Source of the DNA: JBBIOI01 sp037443425
Lineage (GTDB): Bacteria > Desulfobacterota > BSN033 > UBA1163
DNA: 30,106 nucleotides
Reading direction: 5' to 3'
NCBI GenBank assembly: GCA_037443425.1
Contig: JBBIOI010000034.1
Coordinates: forward strand, 1 to 30,106
Both the position numbers and the translations under genes were made by a program. Positions 15,524 through 24,544 of the stretch are shown here, piece by piece. Each line of letters begins with the position of its first letter. The stretch's first letter is position 1. The notes under the pieces were generated by a model that ran no database searches, was not told the DNA's origin, and was given only the letters and a program-made list of their open reading frames with translations.

Positions 15524-16363
15524 TTAAACTTCGATCTCTTCCAATATCCTCTTTTTTTTCTCTATCACAAGGTCTTTTTGTCCTGCCATTTTCACAATCT
15601 CTTTTCCCAAAAGGGCAGCCCCTAGGGCTCCTGTTATTAAAGGTTCTTCAGGGACCCTGACCTCACGACCCAATAGTTCACGAAGTGCATAGACAAGACC
15701 TTTATTCTTTCCACCTCCTCCAGTAACAATAATCTCATCCTCTATTTTTAGACGTGAAACCAATCTTATTATTCTATCGGCAAGTGAGCGATGAACACCC
15801 GAAAGGATATCAGCTATTGGGACACCTTCTGCAAGACTTGCTACAACTTCTTGTTGAGCCCATATTGTGCAGATATTACTAATACTCGCGGGATTTTGAC
15901 TTTTAAGTGATATATCTCCAACCTCATCAAGTTCTACACCAAGTGTATGGGCAATGACCTCTATGAAACGACCTGTGCCCGCAGCACACTTGTCATTCAT
16001 AACAAAGTCATTTACCTTTCCACCGCTATCAATCTTGATCCCCTTTATATCCTGACCTCCTATATCAATAATAGTTCGAGCCTTTGGAAAAAGGTAGATA
16101 ATCCCCTTTGAGTGACATGTGATCTCGGTAATCTGTTTGTCTGAAAAAGGGACATTGATTCTTCCATAACCTGTTGATACAATATATGTGATATCATCAA
16201 TAGTTAGATTTACTTTTCTAAGCGCATCTTCCATGACCCTATTGGCAAGCCTTCGGTGTTCAGGCCCTGTTGGACCAATGACAGAGGTAATTATTCCATC
16301 CTTCAGGATAACAACCTTTGTCATGGTAGAGCCAATATCAATACCTGCAAAATATTGTTCCAT
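15524..16363 (-). CDS. Acyl-CoA dehydratase/reductase activase (BadF/BadG/BcrA/BcrD family)
   Basis: ASKHA-fold ATPase that drives one-electron transfer to a dehydratase or reductase using ATP. The 279-residue protein has the phosphate-1 motif GIDIGSTMTK (7-16), the DIGGQDIK phosphate-2 motif (100-107), Cys126 in CAAGTG and Cys165 in NICTIW as bridging 4Fe-4S ligands (39 residues apart, the same distance as in HgdC), and GGGGKNKG (215-222). All ATP-site motifs look intact, so this is probably the active subunit. It is the last gene of the four-gene archerase unit, 45 bases after the 467-residue subunit. Family is certain, the partner is inferred from position. Confidence 0.9.
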   Translation of the reverse strand: MEQYFAGIDIGSTMTKVVILKDGIITSVIGPTGPEHRRLANRVMEDALRKVNLTIDDITYIVSTGYGRINVPFSDKQITEITCHSKGIIYLFPKARTIIDIGGQDIKGIKIDSGGKVNDFVMNDKCAAGTGRFIEVIAHTLGVELDEVGDISLKSQNPASISNICTIWAQQEVVASLAEGVPIADILSGVHRSLADRIIRLVSRLKIEDEIIVTGGGGKNKGLVYALRELLGREVRVPEEPLITGALGAALLGKEIVKMAGQKDLVIEKKKRILEEIEV

Positions 16364-16408
16364 GTATTTACTCTAAAAATACCGAGATCCAATCCAGTAA
16401 AAATGGCT

Positions 16409-17812
16409 TTAGTAGGCCCTATTTAACCTGATTGATTCGAGGGTTTCAATAAATGCATCGATCTTCTGTCTCGTATCTACTTCAGAATAAGAAGTGATAT
16501 CTATAATATCACTCTCCAATACAAGGGAGGGAAGTTCTCGATATACTATATGTTTTTCTCCGCCCTTTCCAATTTCATAGACAGGGATTGGTTTATATAT
16601 TTTAGCAAGCTGATGAAGTTGCCAAAGGAGACCCACATGCCATGTCCTGCATGAAAATGCCTCGTGCATCACAACTCCATCAATTTTATATTCTTCAATC
16701 CAGTTTATAAGTCGCTCGACGTCTGGTTCTGAATCAGGCCTCTTTTTTGCCTTATCGTACCAGAAGGTCCAGAAGCCAAGCCATCTCCAGGCAAGATGTT
16801 CTACAGGATCCTTTGTTTGAGGTATATCCATTTCGTTTAAATTGACAACCATCCTATAGGTCGTTTCAACTGGGAAGGAGGCCCCCTTACTGTTAAAATA
16901 ATTAAAGTCATTTAATGCATACCAAGATGGAAGTCCTCCACCCCACATAAGTCTATATTTTTCGTTCTCGACCTCTCCCTCCCCTTTTGCGATCTTTTCC
17001 TCGAGCTCCTTTTTAAGATCAAGAAAGAAGTTATAAGCGGTTTCTGTTGCCATCATAAAGCATATTGGTACCATGGTATTCATTGCGTCCCCTGTACCCA
17101 TAGGACAAGGAACAGCCTTTCTTAATTTATAGGTCTCATCTATAAGATTCCAGGTTCTATCACTTAGATCAACAAGTTCTTCTAAACGATCATAATCCAT
17201 CTTCTTTTTTGTTTGCTCTTCGAGAAAAGATATAAGACCCCTTAGTTGTTTAACTATATACTTATGATAATAATCCCAGACCTCTCTATGATCCCTATCC
17301 CTTTGAAACAGGGGGTATGGAAGATCAATATTATAGATTGGAACATCTGGCATAAACTGCTGAGATGCCTGATACCATTTGGATCTTGGATCGCAAAGTA
17401 TCTGACCGCTTGAGATCATGAAATCAGGTCTTGCCAAGCCTCCCCATGGAGCATTTGGAGGCATATCACCTAATTCTTCGCGCCAATGATCAAAACCAAT
17501 TCCACAAAGGGCATAGGTGCATAGTGAACGTGATAGTCCAAGTGATTCTGCCCTCTGAAGGAATCTCTCAGCATCTCTTTTTGCCCCGCATATACCTGCA
17601 AAATTCTCTGTCCAAAGGGGAACAACATCCATTGCCCTAAGGATTTCATCATGATGACAGACAATAAATGTATAGGCCAATTTCTTTTTACCCTCTGCCC
17701 TTGCCTGAAGTGTGCCTGTTATAAACTCTTTTACCATAGGACCAATTGACGAAGCTGCTCGGGTTGCTGTTGCCCTCTTTTTCGGTTTTACTTCCTTCTC
17801 TTGGCTGACCAT
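16409..17812 (-). CDS. 2-hydroxyacyl-CoA dehydratase / benzoyl-CoA-reductase-like subunit (HgdA/BcrB type)
   Basis: A 467-residue member of the HgdB/BcrB/BcrC superfamily (2-hydroxyacyl-CoA dehydratase D-component). Conserved cysteines include VCHHDEIL near residue 51, FAGICGAKR near 75 and the pair in LCTYALCG near 98-103, plus the SCRTWHVG segment near 395; in relatives such cysteines bind a 4Fe-4S cluster. It lies 16 bases after the 384-residue partner and has a strong AAAGGAGG site. The longer subunit resembles BcrB-type rather than HgdB-type length. Whether it dehydrates a 2-hydroxyacyl-CoA or reduces an aryl- or enoyl-CoA cannot be decided from sequence. Confidence 0.85.
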   Translation of the reverse strand: MVSQEKEVKPKKRATATRAASSIGPMVKEFITGTLQARAEGKKKLAYTFIVCHHDEILRAMDVVPLWTENFAGICGAKRDAERFLQRAESLGLSRSLCTYALCGIGFDHWREELGDMPPNAPWGGLARPDFMISSGQILCDPRSKWYQASQQFMPDVPIYNIDLPYPLFQRDRDHREVWDYYHKYIVKQLRGLISFLEEQTKKKMDYDRLEELVDLSDRTWNLIDETYKLRKAVPCPMGTGDAMNTMVPICFMMATETAYNFFLDLKKELEEKIAKGEGEVENEKYRLMWGGGLPSWYALNDFNYFNSKGASFPVETTYRMVVNLNEMDIPQTKDPVEHLAWRWLGFWTFWYDKAKKRPDSEPDVERLINWIEEYKIDGVVMHEAFSCRTWHVGLLWQLHQLAKIYKPIPVYEIGKGGEKHIVYRELPSLVLESDIIDITSYSEVDTRQKIDAFIETLESIRLNRAY

Positions 17813-17828
17813 TATTTTCCTCCTTTAT

Positions 17829-18983
17829 CTATCCAATCATCTCTAAAAAGGCCTGCACCCTTGTTCTAAGCTGACCGATGGTTCCTGATGAATAGATATC
17901 CTCAATATGAAGAAGCGGGACATTAATAGAATTGTAATATGCCTTTCGAGCAGGAACCTCGAAACCAAAAGGGTCACAATATTTATATATATATAGGATG
18001 GCACCATCAACATTAAACTCCTTTGCATATTTACCTATATCCCAGAATCGATTAGCGATATCTCCCTCAAATGTTCCTGCCTTATTTGCCCTGTAAGTTT
18101 TAGGACAATTGAGTTTATCTAAATATCTTCTGGCCAATGCGTCAATAGGATCTCCCTCTTGGTCTGTCATTGGAAAATAGTCCCTTGTACCGTTACATAT
18201 AGTATCTGCTACAACATTTCCGCCAAGATCCTCTACCAGTTTTATCAGTTCTATATTATCAAGGCATGGTCCATCAATTAAAATCCTTGGACCTTTGGGA
18301 ATAGAAGTTCTCTCTCTTATTGCTGATAAGAGATCATCAAAAAGTCTATTCGATTCTTCTACAGGTAAACTTGAACCAACTATTAATGCCATGATCGTTT
18401 CTGTTCCGGAGATCTTTGGTGGTGATGATTTCCGAAGCTCATATAAACTTCTTACCCTTGCACGATTCTCATTAAATATTTTTATTGCATTATTGAGGTC
18501 CTCTTCTGTAATTTTTATCTTAAAAAAATTCTCAAGGCTTTTTATAAAAGTTTTTAGTTCGGAGTTGAAAAATTCAAATGATGATTCTTCACAAACAGTT
18601 GGCACATTGACGAAATGGAAATAGGGATAGGATAAAGAATAACTCCATACACTATAACTTCGAACCATACTATCACATGCATGAGGGATAACCATCCCCG
18701 AAAGAAAATCATATCGCCCTTTTAGAGAGATATCAAAACAGCTTCGATAGTAAGGACAAACAATTGGTTCGAGGATAGGGTCTGCCTTTGTAACAGGTTC
18801 ATTTACATCTCCTCTTATTCTGAATGGTATTGAGCCTGAGGCATGGATAATCTCGAGGGGTACAAAAGAGCAAACATAGCCTATGATATTTCTTCCCTTT
18901 TCTTTTAATTCCTTTGCCCTTGACCCATAATCTTTATATAGACTTTTTATAGTTTCGAAAATCTTATCTTTATCTTCATCCAT
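17829..18983 (-). CDS. 2-hydroxyacyl-CoA dehydratase / benzoyl-CoA-reductase-like subunit (HgdB/BcrC type)
   Basis: A 384-residue subunit, about the length of BcrC (386). Cysteines fit a cluster-binding subunit of this superfamily: GYVCSFVPLE near 38, PIVCPYYRSC near 75-81, HACDSMVRS near 103, and KYCDPFGFEVP near 337. The HACDS and CDPF patterns recur in BcrC/HgdB relatives. It has an AGGAGAAGG ribosome site and pairs with the 467-residue subunit, 16 bases downstream, as a likely heterodimer. The reaction and the CoA substrate remain open. Confidence 0.85.
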   Translation of the reverse strand: MDEDKDKIFETIKSLYKDYGSRAKELKEKGRNIIGYVCSFVPLEIIHASGSIPFRIRGDVNEPVTKADPILEPIVCPYYRSCFDISLKGRYDFLSGMVIPHACDSMVRSYSVWSYSLSYPYFHFVNVPTVCEESSFEFFNSELKTFIKSLENFFKIKITEEDLNNAIKIFNENRARVRSLYELRKSSPPKISGTETIMALIVGSSLPVEESNRLFDDLLSAIRERTSIPKGPRILIDGPCLDNIELIKLVEDLGGNVVADTICNGTRDYFPMTDQEGDPIDALARRYLDKLNCPKTYRANKAGTFEGDIANRFWDIGKYAKEFNVDGAILYIYKYCDPFGFEVPARKAYYNSINVPLLHIEDIYSSGTIGQLRTRVQAFLEMIG

Positions 18984-19077
18984 CAGCCTTCTCCTAAGAT
19001 TTTTTATGAATTAAATATAGCCCATTTTTAAAAACTTATTCAATCCTAAAATTCATTTCATCTATTTCAGCAATATA

Positions 19078-19851
19078 CTATTCCATTGCAATGAGGGCTG
19101 CCCCAAATGCCCCAATCATCTGAGGCATTGGAGGAACGAGGATATCATGAGCCCTTATCTTTTTTAATGCCTCTAAAAGACCTATGTCTTTTGCTCCCCC
19201 TCCTACCATTGCCATATCCATCTCTGGCCCAACCCTTTCTATCAGGCTATTAATCTGGGAAGCAAGAGAATGGTGTAGCCCTGCCAGTAAATCCTCCTTC
19301 CTGACTCCTTCGGCTATCCTTGATATGGCTTCCGATTCAGAAAAGACTGCACATGTTGTGCTAAAATCGACCCTTTTTTCAAACCTTAAAGATAGCTCTC
19401 CAATCTCTTCTAATTTTACCTGAAGGACCTTTGCAATAATCTGAAGTATTCTTCCACTACCTCCTGCACATTTTCCACTTAATATAAAATTATTTACATT
19501 TCCCATCCCGTCCATCCTTATCACTTTTGTATATAGATCTCCCACATCTACTACAGTTCTAACAGATGGAAGATGTTTTGAAACTCCCTTAGCTATACAT
19601 ATAATCTCTGTCCTTATTTCATCTGCAAACTTTACCATCTTAGATCCAAAACCAGTAGCAACTACTCGGAGGTTATCTTTTTCTTTCGGATTCTGTTTGA
19701 TCTGAGAAAGTAAACTTTCCTTTATTATCTCGGCGGTGTTTTTGAAGTCTCCTCCGGATGGAAGTTCGATTGAGGAGATGATTCTCCCTTCCTTTAGGGC
19801 AACTCCTTTTGAGAAAGCTGAACCAATATCTATGCCAATTGCAATTACCAT
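19078..19851 (-). CDS. Second activase of the archerase operon, degenerate phosphate-2 motif
   Basis: A 257-residue BadF/BadG/BcrA/BcrD-family ATPase, first gene of the minus-strand operon with AAAGG before the ATG. The phosphate-1 motif GIDIGSAFSK (6-15) and the cluster cysteines Cys128 (in CAGGSG) and Cys167 (in TTCAVF, 39 apart) are kept. But the usual DIGGQD(S)K at the second phosphate-binding site reads DVGDLYTK (102-109), and CAAGTG has become CAGGSG. It may be a structural or non-catalytic partner of the other activase, as in heteromeric BcrA/BcrD. Family is clear; loss of catalysis is an inference. Confidence 0.88.
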   Translation of the reverse strand: MVIAIGIDIGSAFSKGVALKEGRIISSIELPSGGDFKNTAEIIKESLLSQIKQNPKEKDNLRVVATGFGSKMVKFADEIRTEIICIAKGVSKHLPSVRTVVDVGDLYTKVIRMDGMGNVNNFILSGKCAGGSGRILQIIAKVLQVKLEEIGELSLRFEKRVDFSTTCAVFSESEAISRIAEGVRKEDLLAGLHHSLASQINSLIERVGPEMDMAMVGGGAKDIGLLEALKKIRAHDILVPPMPQMIGAFGAALIAME

Positions 19852-19945
19852 TTAGATAACCTTTATTAATTTATAACTTATTTGTAAAAAATCCTAAAGG
19901 AGATTTCTGAAAAAAGTCTTTAAGGAAACGAAGGTTTAAATTGAC

Positions 19946-19975
19946 TTGAAATCCTTTGCTTAAATCAATTAGAAT
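19946..19975 (+). promoter_or_regulatory. Predicted promoter of the 1398-residue activase-related gene
   Basis: TTGAAA (19946-19951) and TAGAAT (19970-19975) with 18-base spacing, each 5 of 6 consensus bases. The start codon lies 38 bases downstream. CTTTGCTTAAATC, which recurs upstream of oadG, lies in the spacer (19954-19966). Confidence 0.45.
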
Positions 19976-20013
19976 TTTTATTAAAAATTTTAATTAGAGG
20001 TGATTCATAAGGA

Positions 20014-23000
20014 ATGGGAAAATTATACATAGGTATTGATGTTGGTTCTGTAAGTGCAAATACTGTTATTATGAATGAACAGAAGGAGGTTTTAGAAGAA
20101 CATTATACCCGATTAAAGGGTCAGCCACTTCTTACCGTAAAAAATATTTTGGAAGAAATCCTTAAACGCATCCCAGCAGATTCATTTAAAAGTATCTCAT
20201 TTACAGGAATAGGTGGAAAACTTCTTTCAGAAATCCTGGGAGGGAATTTTGTAAATGAGATCATTGCACAGGCCAGGGCTGTGGAACATTTTTATCCTGA
20301 TGTCAAGACAATAATTGATATCGGTGGAGAGGATTCAAAGTTAATTATTATAGAAAAGGAGAATGGGAAGTCTAAAATTAGTGATTTCTCTATGAATACA
20401 TTATGTGCAGCTGGTACAGGAAGTTTTCTCGACCAGCAGGCAAGCAGGCTTGGGCTCACTATAGAAGAATTCGGCGAGCTTGCACTAAAATCTAAAAATC
20501 CTCCTCGCATTGCTGGTCGTTGTAGTGTTTTTGCGAAGTCGGATATGATTCATTTACAGCAGATTGCAACACCTGATTACGATATTGTAGCAGGTCTCTG
20601 TTATGCCCTTGCAAGAAATTTTAAGAGCAATATTGGTAAAGGGAAGACTTTTTTAAAGCCTGTTATCTTTCAGGGTGGGGTAGCAGCAAATGTTGGAATG
20701 AGAAAGGCCTTTAAGGATGTACTGGAGCTTTCCGATGGTGAACTTATCATACCAAAATACTTTGCCTCGATGGGCGCCATAGGTTCTATTTTGATTTCTA
20801 TGGAGGAAAAAGGAAGTAAGCTCTTAGAGAGACTGGATTTAGAACCGCTCAAGAAGTATCTTGAAACACACAAAGAGATAGAAAAACCCCTTAAGCCCCT
20901 CTGTCTTTCTGATCATCATATCGAAAAGAGGGACAATCCTCAAAAATTAATAATTGGTCTTAATCCAGATAAGAAGATAGAGGCATATCTTGGTATAGAT
21001 GTTGGATCAATAAGCACAAACCTTGTGGTTATTGATAAAAATAAGAGGGTACTTTCAAAAAGATATCTTATGACTGCAGGCCGTCCAATTGAAGCCGTAA
21101 GGATAGGTCTCGAAGAGATTGGCCAAGAGATTGGTGATTTTGTTGAGATTAAGGGTGTGGGTACTACAGGTTCAGGCCGCTACCTTACTGCAGATTTTGT
21201 AGGCGGAGATATAGTTCGCAATGAGATTACTGCACAGGCAACTGCTGCTATAAATATTGATCCTAAGGTCGATACAATCTTTGAGATCGGTGGCCAGGAT
21301 TCAAAATACATCAGCATTGATAATGGAGTGGTAGTGGATTTCGAAATGAATAAGGTCTGTGCAGCAGGTACTGGATCGTTTTTAGAAGAGCAGGCAGAAA
21401 AACTTGATATATCCATAAAAGAGGAATTTGGGAAACTCGCATTATCTGCAGAAAGTCCTGTTAGAATGGGTGAAAGGTGCACGGTCTTTATAGAGTCAGA
21501 CCTTGTTCATCATCAACAGAGAGGGGCAAAAAAGGATGACCTCATTGCGGGTCTAAGCTACTCAATTGTTCAGAACTACCTTAACCGTGTAGTTGGAGAT
21601 CGTCGTATTGGAGAGCGGATATTCTTCCAGGGTGGTACAGCATTTAATAAAGGCGTGGTAGCTGCATTTGAGAGCATCCTTGGTAAGAAGATAATCGTTC
21701 CAGAAAATCATGATGTTACAGGAGCAATTGGAGTAGCAATACTTGCAATGGAAGAGAGGAATTGGGAGAAGTCAAACTTTAAAGGGTTTGATCTCAGTAA
21801 ACGCCGATATGAACAGTCATCTTTTGAGTGCAAAGGTTGTCCAAATCTGTGTCTTATTAGAAAGGTAAGTATTGAAGGGGAAAAACCCCTATATTATGGG
21901 AGTCGTTGTGAAAAATATGATGTGATTAAACGCTCAAAGGGATCGAATCTACCTGACCTTTTCGAGGAAAGGGAAAGGATTCTTTTTGCATCCTATGAGG
22001 GAGAGGAGAGACTTACATCCGATGCACCTGAGATAGGGATTCCAAGGATTCTTTATCTACACGAGATGTTACCTTTCTGGAAGGCCTTCTTTACGGAGCT
22101 TGGATATCGCGTTGTACTTTCTGATCCAACTAATAAAGAGCTTATCAGGAAGGGCGTTGAGAATGTCGTTGCAGAGACCTGTTTCCCTATAAAGGTGAGT
22201 CATGGTCATGTGCTGAATTTGATTGAAAAGGGGATAAAAAGGATTTTTCTCCCAAGCATTGTTAATCTGAAGCCCCCTCATCCTGATATTCCAAATAGCA
22301 CAGCCTGTCCATATGCCCAGGCACTTCCCTACGCTGTCCATTCATCGATCGATTTTAAAAAGGCAGGTGTTGAGGTGCTTCAACCCATATTCCATTTCGG
22401 TTCTGGGAAGGAAAGGCTTGAGAAGGAATTGATAAAATTTGGGAAAAAACTTAAAAGGGCCTCAAAAGATGTAAAAAATGCATTTGAAAAGGCAGAGAGA
22501 TTCCAATCGCGTTTTTATCAAGCCCTTTTAAATCGTGGCAAGGAGATCCTTGACCGTCTTGGTCCTGAAGAAAAGGCGATGGTGATTGTAGGAAGGCCAT
22601 ACAATTCCTGTGATCCTGGTGTTAATCTTGATATTCCAAAGAAGCTTCGTGATTTAGGAGTCTTACCTATCCCGATGGATTTTCTACCTCTGGACTCTAT
22701 CTCCCCTTCAACAGAGATTCGAGAGATGTATTGGCGGTATGGCCAGAAAATTCTTTCGGCAGCCTATATAATCAATAGAGACCCAAGGCTTTATGCAGTC
22801 TATATAACTAACTTTGGTTGTGGCCCTGATTCATTCATCAGTCATTTCTTCAGAGAGATCTCTAAGGGGAAACCCTATCTTCAGCTTGAGATTGATGAAC
22901 ATAGTGCTGATGCAGGTGCTATAACCCGATGTGAGGCATTTCTTGATAGTCTTAAAAATGTAAAAACCGTAAATATAACTTTAAAAAGGAGAGAGCCTCC

Positions 23001-24210
23001 AAAGACTGATAGAACAAAAAAGATTTATATCCCTTATATGTGTGATCATTCCTTTGCAGTGAAGGCTGCCTTTGAGGCATGTGGTGTTGAGGCAGAGGTC
23101 TTCCCAGAATCGGATGGAGAGACACTTTACTGGGGTAGAAAATATACATCTGGAAAAGAATGCTACCCTTGTATAATTACTACAGGAGATATGGTAAAAC
23201 TCCTCAAAGACCCAAATTTTGATCATTCGCGAGCGGCATTCTTTATGCCATCAGGCAATGGTCCATGTCGATTTGGACAATACCACCGTTTTCACCGTTT
23301 AGTCCTTGATGAGCTCGGGTTTAATCATGTTCCAATCTACTCACCAAACCAAGATGAAACGCTTTACAATGATCTTGGGATAATAGGTTCAGAATTTACA
23401 CGTCTTGGCTGGCAGGGGATTGTAGCAGTAGATTTATTGATTAAAAAACTTCTTGAGACAAGACCTTACGAAAAGATAAAGGGTGAAACCGACAGGGTTT
23501 ATCAGGAATCTCTAAATAAAATCTGCTTAGCTATAAGGAATGGTGTAGACCTTAAAGATGTTTTAAGAGAATGTCTCGAAGCCTTTAATCGAATTGAGAT
23601 TGAGGAACCAGGGACAAAGCCCCTTATAGGGATTGTTGGAGAGATATTTGTTAGACTAAATCGATTTGCAAATGAAGACGTGATTCGTAAGGTTGAAAGG
23701 TTTGGAGGGGAGGCCTGGATTGCACCACTTACTGAATGGATTCTCTATGTTAACACGATTGCTAAGGGAAGGAGTCTTCAGAAGAAATCCTTTTCTAATC
23801 TTTTAAAGGTATTCCTCACAGATTATTATCAGAAAAAGGATGAACATCATTTAGAAAGGATATTTAGAGGAAGTTTAAGAAATTTCGGCGAGCCAAAGAC
23901 AAAGTCCATCTTTAAGTTCGCAAGACCTTATATTGATTCATCCTTTGAAGGAGAAGCTATACTTTCTATTGGTAAGACAATAGATTTTGCCAAAAGAGGT
24001 GCAAGTGGAATAATAAACATAATGCCATTTACATGTATGCCTGGAACCATAGTAAGTACAGTATTAAAAAGATACAGAGAAGAAAACAATAATATACCAA
24101 TCCTAAATATGGCCTACGACGGACAGGAACAGACCAATACCCTTACACGCCTCGAAGCATTCATGTACCAGGCAAAAGAGTATCAAAAAAGAAACAATAA
24201 GAGAAAATAA
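20014..24210 (+). CDS. Multidomain acyl-CoA dehydratase activase-related protein (two activase domains + DUF2229 + HgdB-like)
   Basis: A 1398-residue fusion of the family often annotated 'acyl-CoA dehydratase activase-related protein'. Activase domain 1 (about 3-275): GIDVGSVSAN, DIGGEDSK, Cys131 in CAAGTG and Cys170 in RCSVFAK. Activase domain 2 (about 323-600): GIDVGSISTN, EIGGQDSK, Cys449 and Cys489. A Cys cluster CKGCPNLC (about 606-613) follows, then a DUF2229 region (about 675-900) with ETCFPIK and ACPYAQ, and a C-terminal HgdB-like part (about 1000-1390) with MCDHS and GKECYPC. Both ATP sites look intact, so each half may bind ATP and share a 4Fe-4S cluster. It is divergent to the archerase operon, suggesting a shared function. 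Its reaction is unknown. Confidence 0.9.
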   Translation: MGKLYIGIDVGSVSANTVIMNEQKEVLEEHYTRLKGQPLLTVKNILEEILKRIPADSFKSISFTGIGGKLLSEILGGNFVNEIIAQARAVEHFYPDVKTIIDIGGEDSKLIIIEKENGKSKISDFSMNTLCAAGTGSFLDQQASRLGLTIEEFGELALKSKNPPRIAGRCSVFAKSDMIHLQQIATPDYDIVAGLCYALARNFKSNIGKGKTFLKPVIFQGGVAANVGMRKAFKDVLELSDGELIIPKYFASMGAIGSILISMEEKGSKLLERLDLEPLKKYLETHKEIEKPLKPLCLSDHHIEKRDNPQKLIIGLNPDKKIEAYLGIDVGSISTNLVVIDKNKRVLSKRYLMTAGRPIEAVRIGLEEIGQEIGDFVEIKGVGTTGSGRYLTADFVGGDIVRNEITAQATAAINIDPKVDTIFEIGGQDSKYISIDNGVVVDFEMNKVCAAGTGSFLEEQAEKLDISIKEEFGKLALSAESPVRMGERCTVFIESDLVHHQQRGAKKDDLIAGLSYSIVQNYLNRVVGDRRIGERIFFQGGTAFNKGVVAAFESILGKKIIVPENHDVTGAIGVAILAMEERNWEKSNFKGFDLSKRRYEQSSFECKGCPNLCLIRKVSIEGEKPLYYGSRCEKYDVIKRSKGSNLPDLFEERERILFASYEGEERLTSDAPEIGIPRILYLHEMLPFWKAFFTELGYRVVLSDPTNKELIRKGVENVVAETCFPIKVSHGHVLNLIEKGIKRIFLPSIVNLKPPHPDIPNSTACPYAQALPYAVHSSIDFKKAGVEVLQPIFHFGSGKERLEKELIKFGKKLKRASKDVKNAFEKAERFQSRFYQALLNRGKEILDRLGPEEKAMVIVGRPYNSCDPGVNLDIPKKLRDLGVLPIPMDFLPLDSISPSTEIREMYWRYGQKILSAAYIINRDPRLYAVYITNFGCGPDSFISHFFREISKGKPYLQLEIDEHSADAGAITRCEAFLDSLKNVKTVNITLKRREPPKTDRTKKIYIPYMCDHSFAVKAAFEACGVEAEVFPESDGETLYWGRKYTSGKECYPCIITTGDMVKLLKDPNFDHSRAAFFMPSGNGPCRFGQYHRFHRLVLDELGFNHVPIYSPNQDETLYNDLGIIGSEFTRLGWQGIVAVDLLIKKLLETRPYEKIKGETDRVYQESLNKICLAIRNGVDLKDVLRECLEAFNRIEIEEPGTKPLIGIVGEIFVRLNRFANEDVIRKVERFGGEAWIAPLTEWILYVNTIAKGRSLQKKSFSNLLKVFLTDYYQKKDEHHLERIFRGSLRNFGEPKTKSIFKFARPYIDSSFEGEAILSIGKTIDFAKRGASGIINIMPFTCMPGTIVSTVLKRYREENNNIPILNMAYDGQEQTNTLTRLEAFMYQAKEYQKRNNKRK

Positions 24211-24272
24211 CTTATTGAAATTTAAGGAAAATTATATTTTTTAAAAAATTTGTTAAAAAAATCACTATCCTA

Positions 24273-24301
24273 TTGAAATTTCAATTCCATAATGATATAA
24301 G
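24273..24301 (+). promoter_or_regulatory. Predicted promoter of oadG-oadB, overlapped by a palindrome
   Basis: TTGAAA (24273-24278) and TATAAG (24296-24301), 17 bases apart and 5 of 6 each. The -35 is inside the 14-bp perfect palindrome ATTGAAATTTCAAT (24272-24285), a possible operator. Leader to the oadG ATG is about 78 bases. The 24211-24385 gap has no other gene; ATTGAAATTT recurs at 24213-24222. Confidence 0.5.
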
Positions 24302-24385
24302 AAAAAATGTTTAATTCTTTGCTTAAATCTTGCTCTCTCCATGGTATGAGGGATCGGGATTTAAGAAATCTTTTAGGAGGAGTTT

Positions 24386-24523
24386 ATGGATAATTTCACT
24401 TTTGCTATAACAATGGTTGTGGTGGGCATGGGAGGCACACTTTTAGCCCTTTGGGTATTAAGTCTAATAATGAGTATCCTTAAAAAAGCCTTTCCATATA
24501 GGAAAGAAGAAGAGAATAAATGA
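24386..24523 (+). CDS. Sodium-pump decarboxylase gamma subunit (OadG family)
   Basis: A 45-residue protein, too short for common length filters. One N-terminal membrane helix (about 4-32) with GMGGT-like glycines is followed by a short charged tail KKAFPYRKEEENK, as in OadG/GcdC-type gamma subunits, which hold the Na+-translocating decarboxylase complex together. TTTTAGGAGG lies 5 bases before the ATG. Followed 21 bases later by the beta subunit. The pairing makes the family call likely, though this short sequence alone would be weak. Confidence 0.75.
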   Translation: MDNFTFAITMVVVGMGGTLLALWVLSLIMSILKKAFPYRKEEENK

Positions 24524-24544
24524 GATATCTTAGGGGGTATAAAA

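Noticed and set aside
15524..19851. Firm call of benzoyl-CoA reductase or 2-hydroxyglutaryl-CoA dehydratase
   Set aside because: The gene set fits a two-activase reductase better, but catalytic subunits of both types share the same cysteine patterns, so no substrate is named.
19941..19960. Possible sigma-54 promoter (TTGCT at 19956)
   Set aside because: The required GG at the -24 position is missing: the six bases at the right distance are CTTGAA. The same holds for the copy at 24308-24323 (TGTTTA).
22069..22341. Antisense ORFs within the 1398-residue gene
   Set aside because: Composition follows the sense gene, no family motif, no start signals; treated as shadows, like the ones at 2319-2612 and 7057-7395.
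24224..24266. AT-only palindromes after the 1398-residue gene as a terminator
   Set aside because: TTTTTTAAAAAA has no loop and no GC in its stem; it cannot be supported as a terminator.
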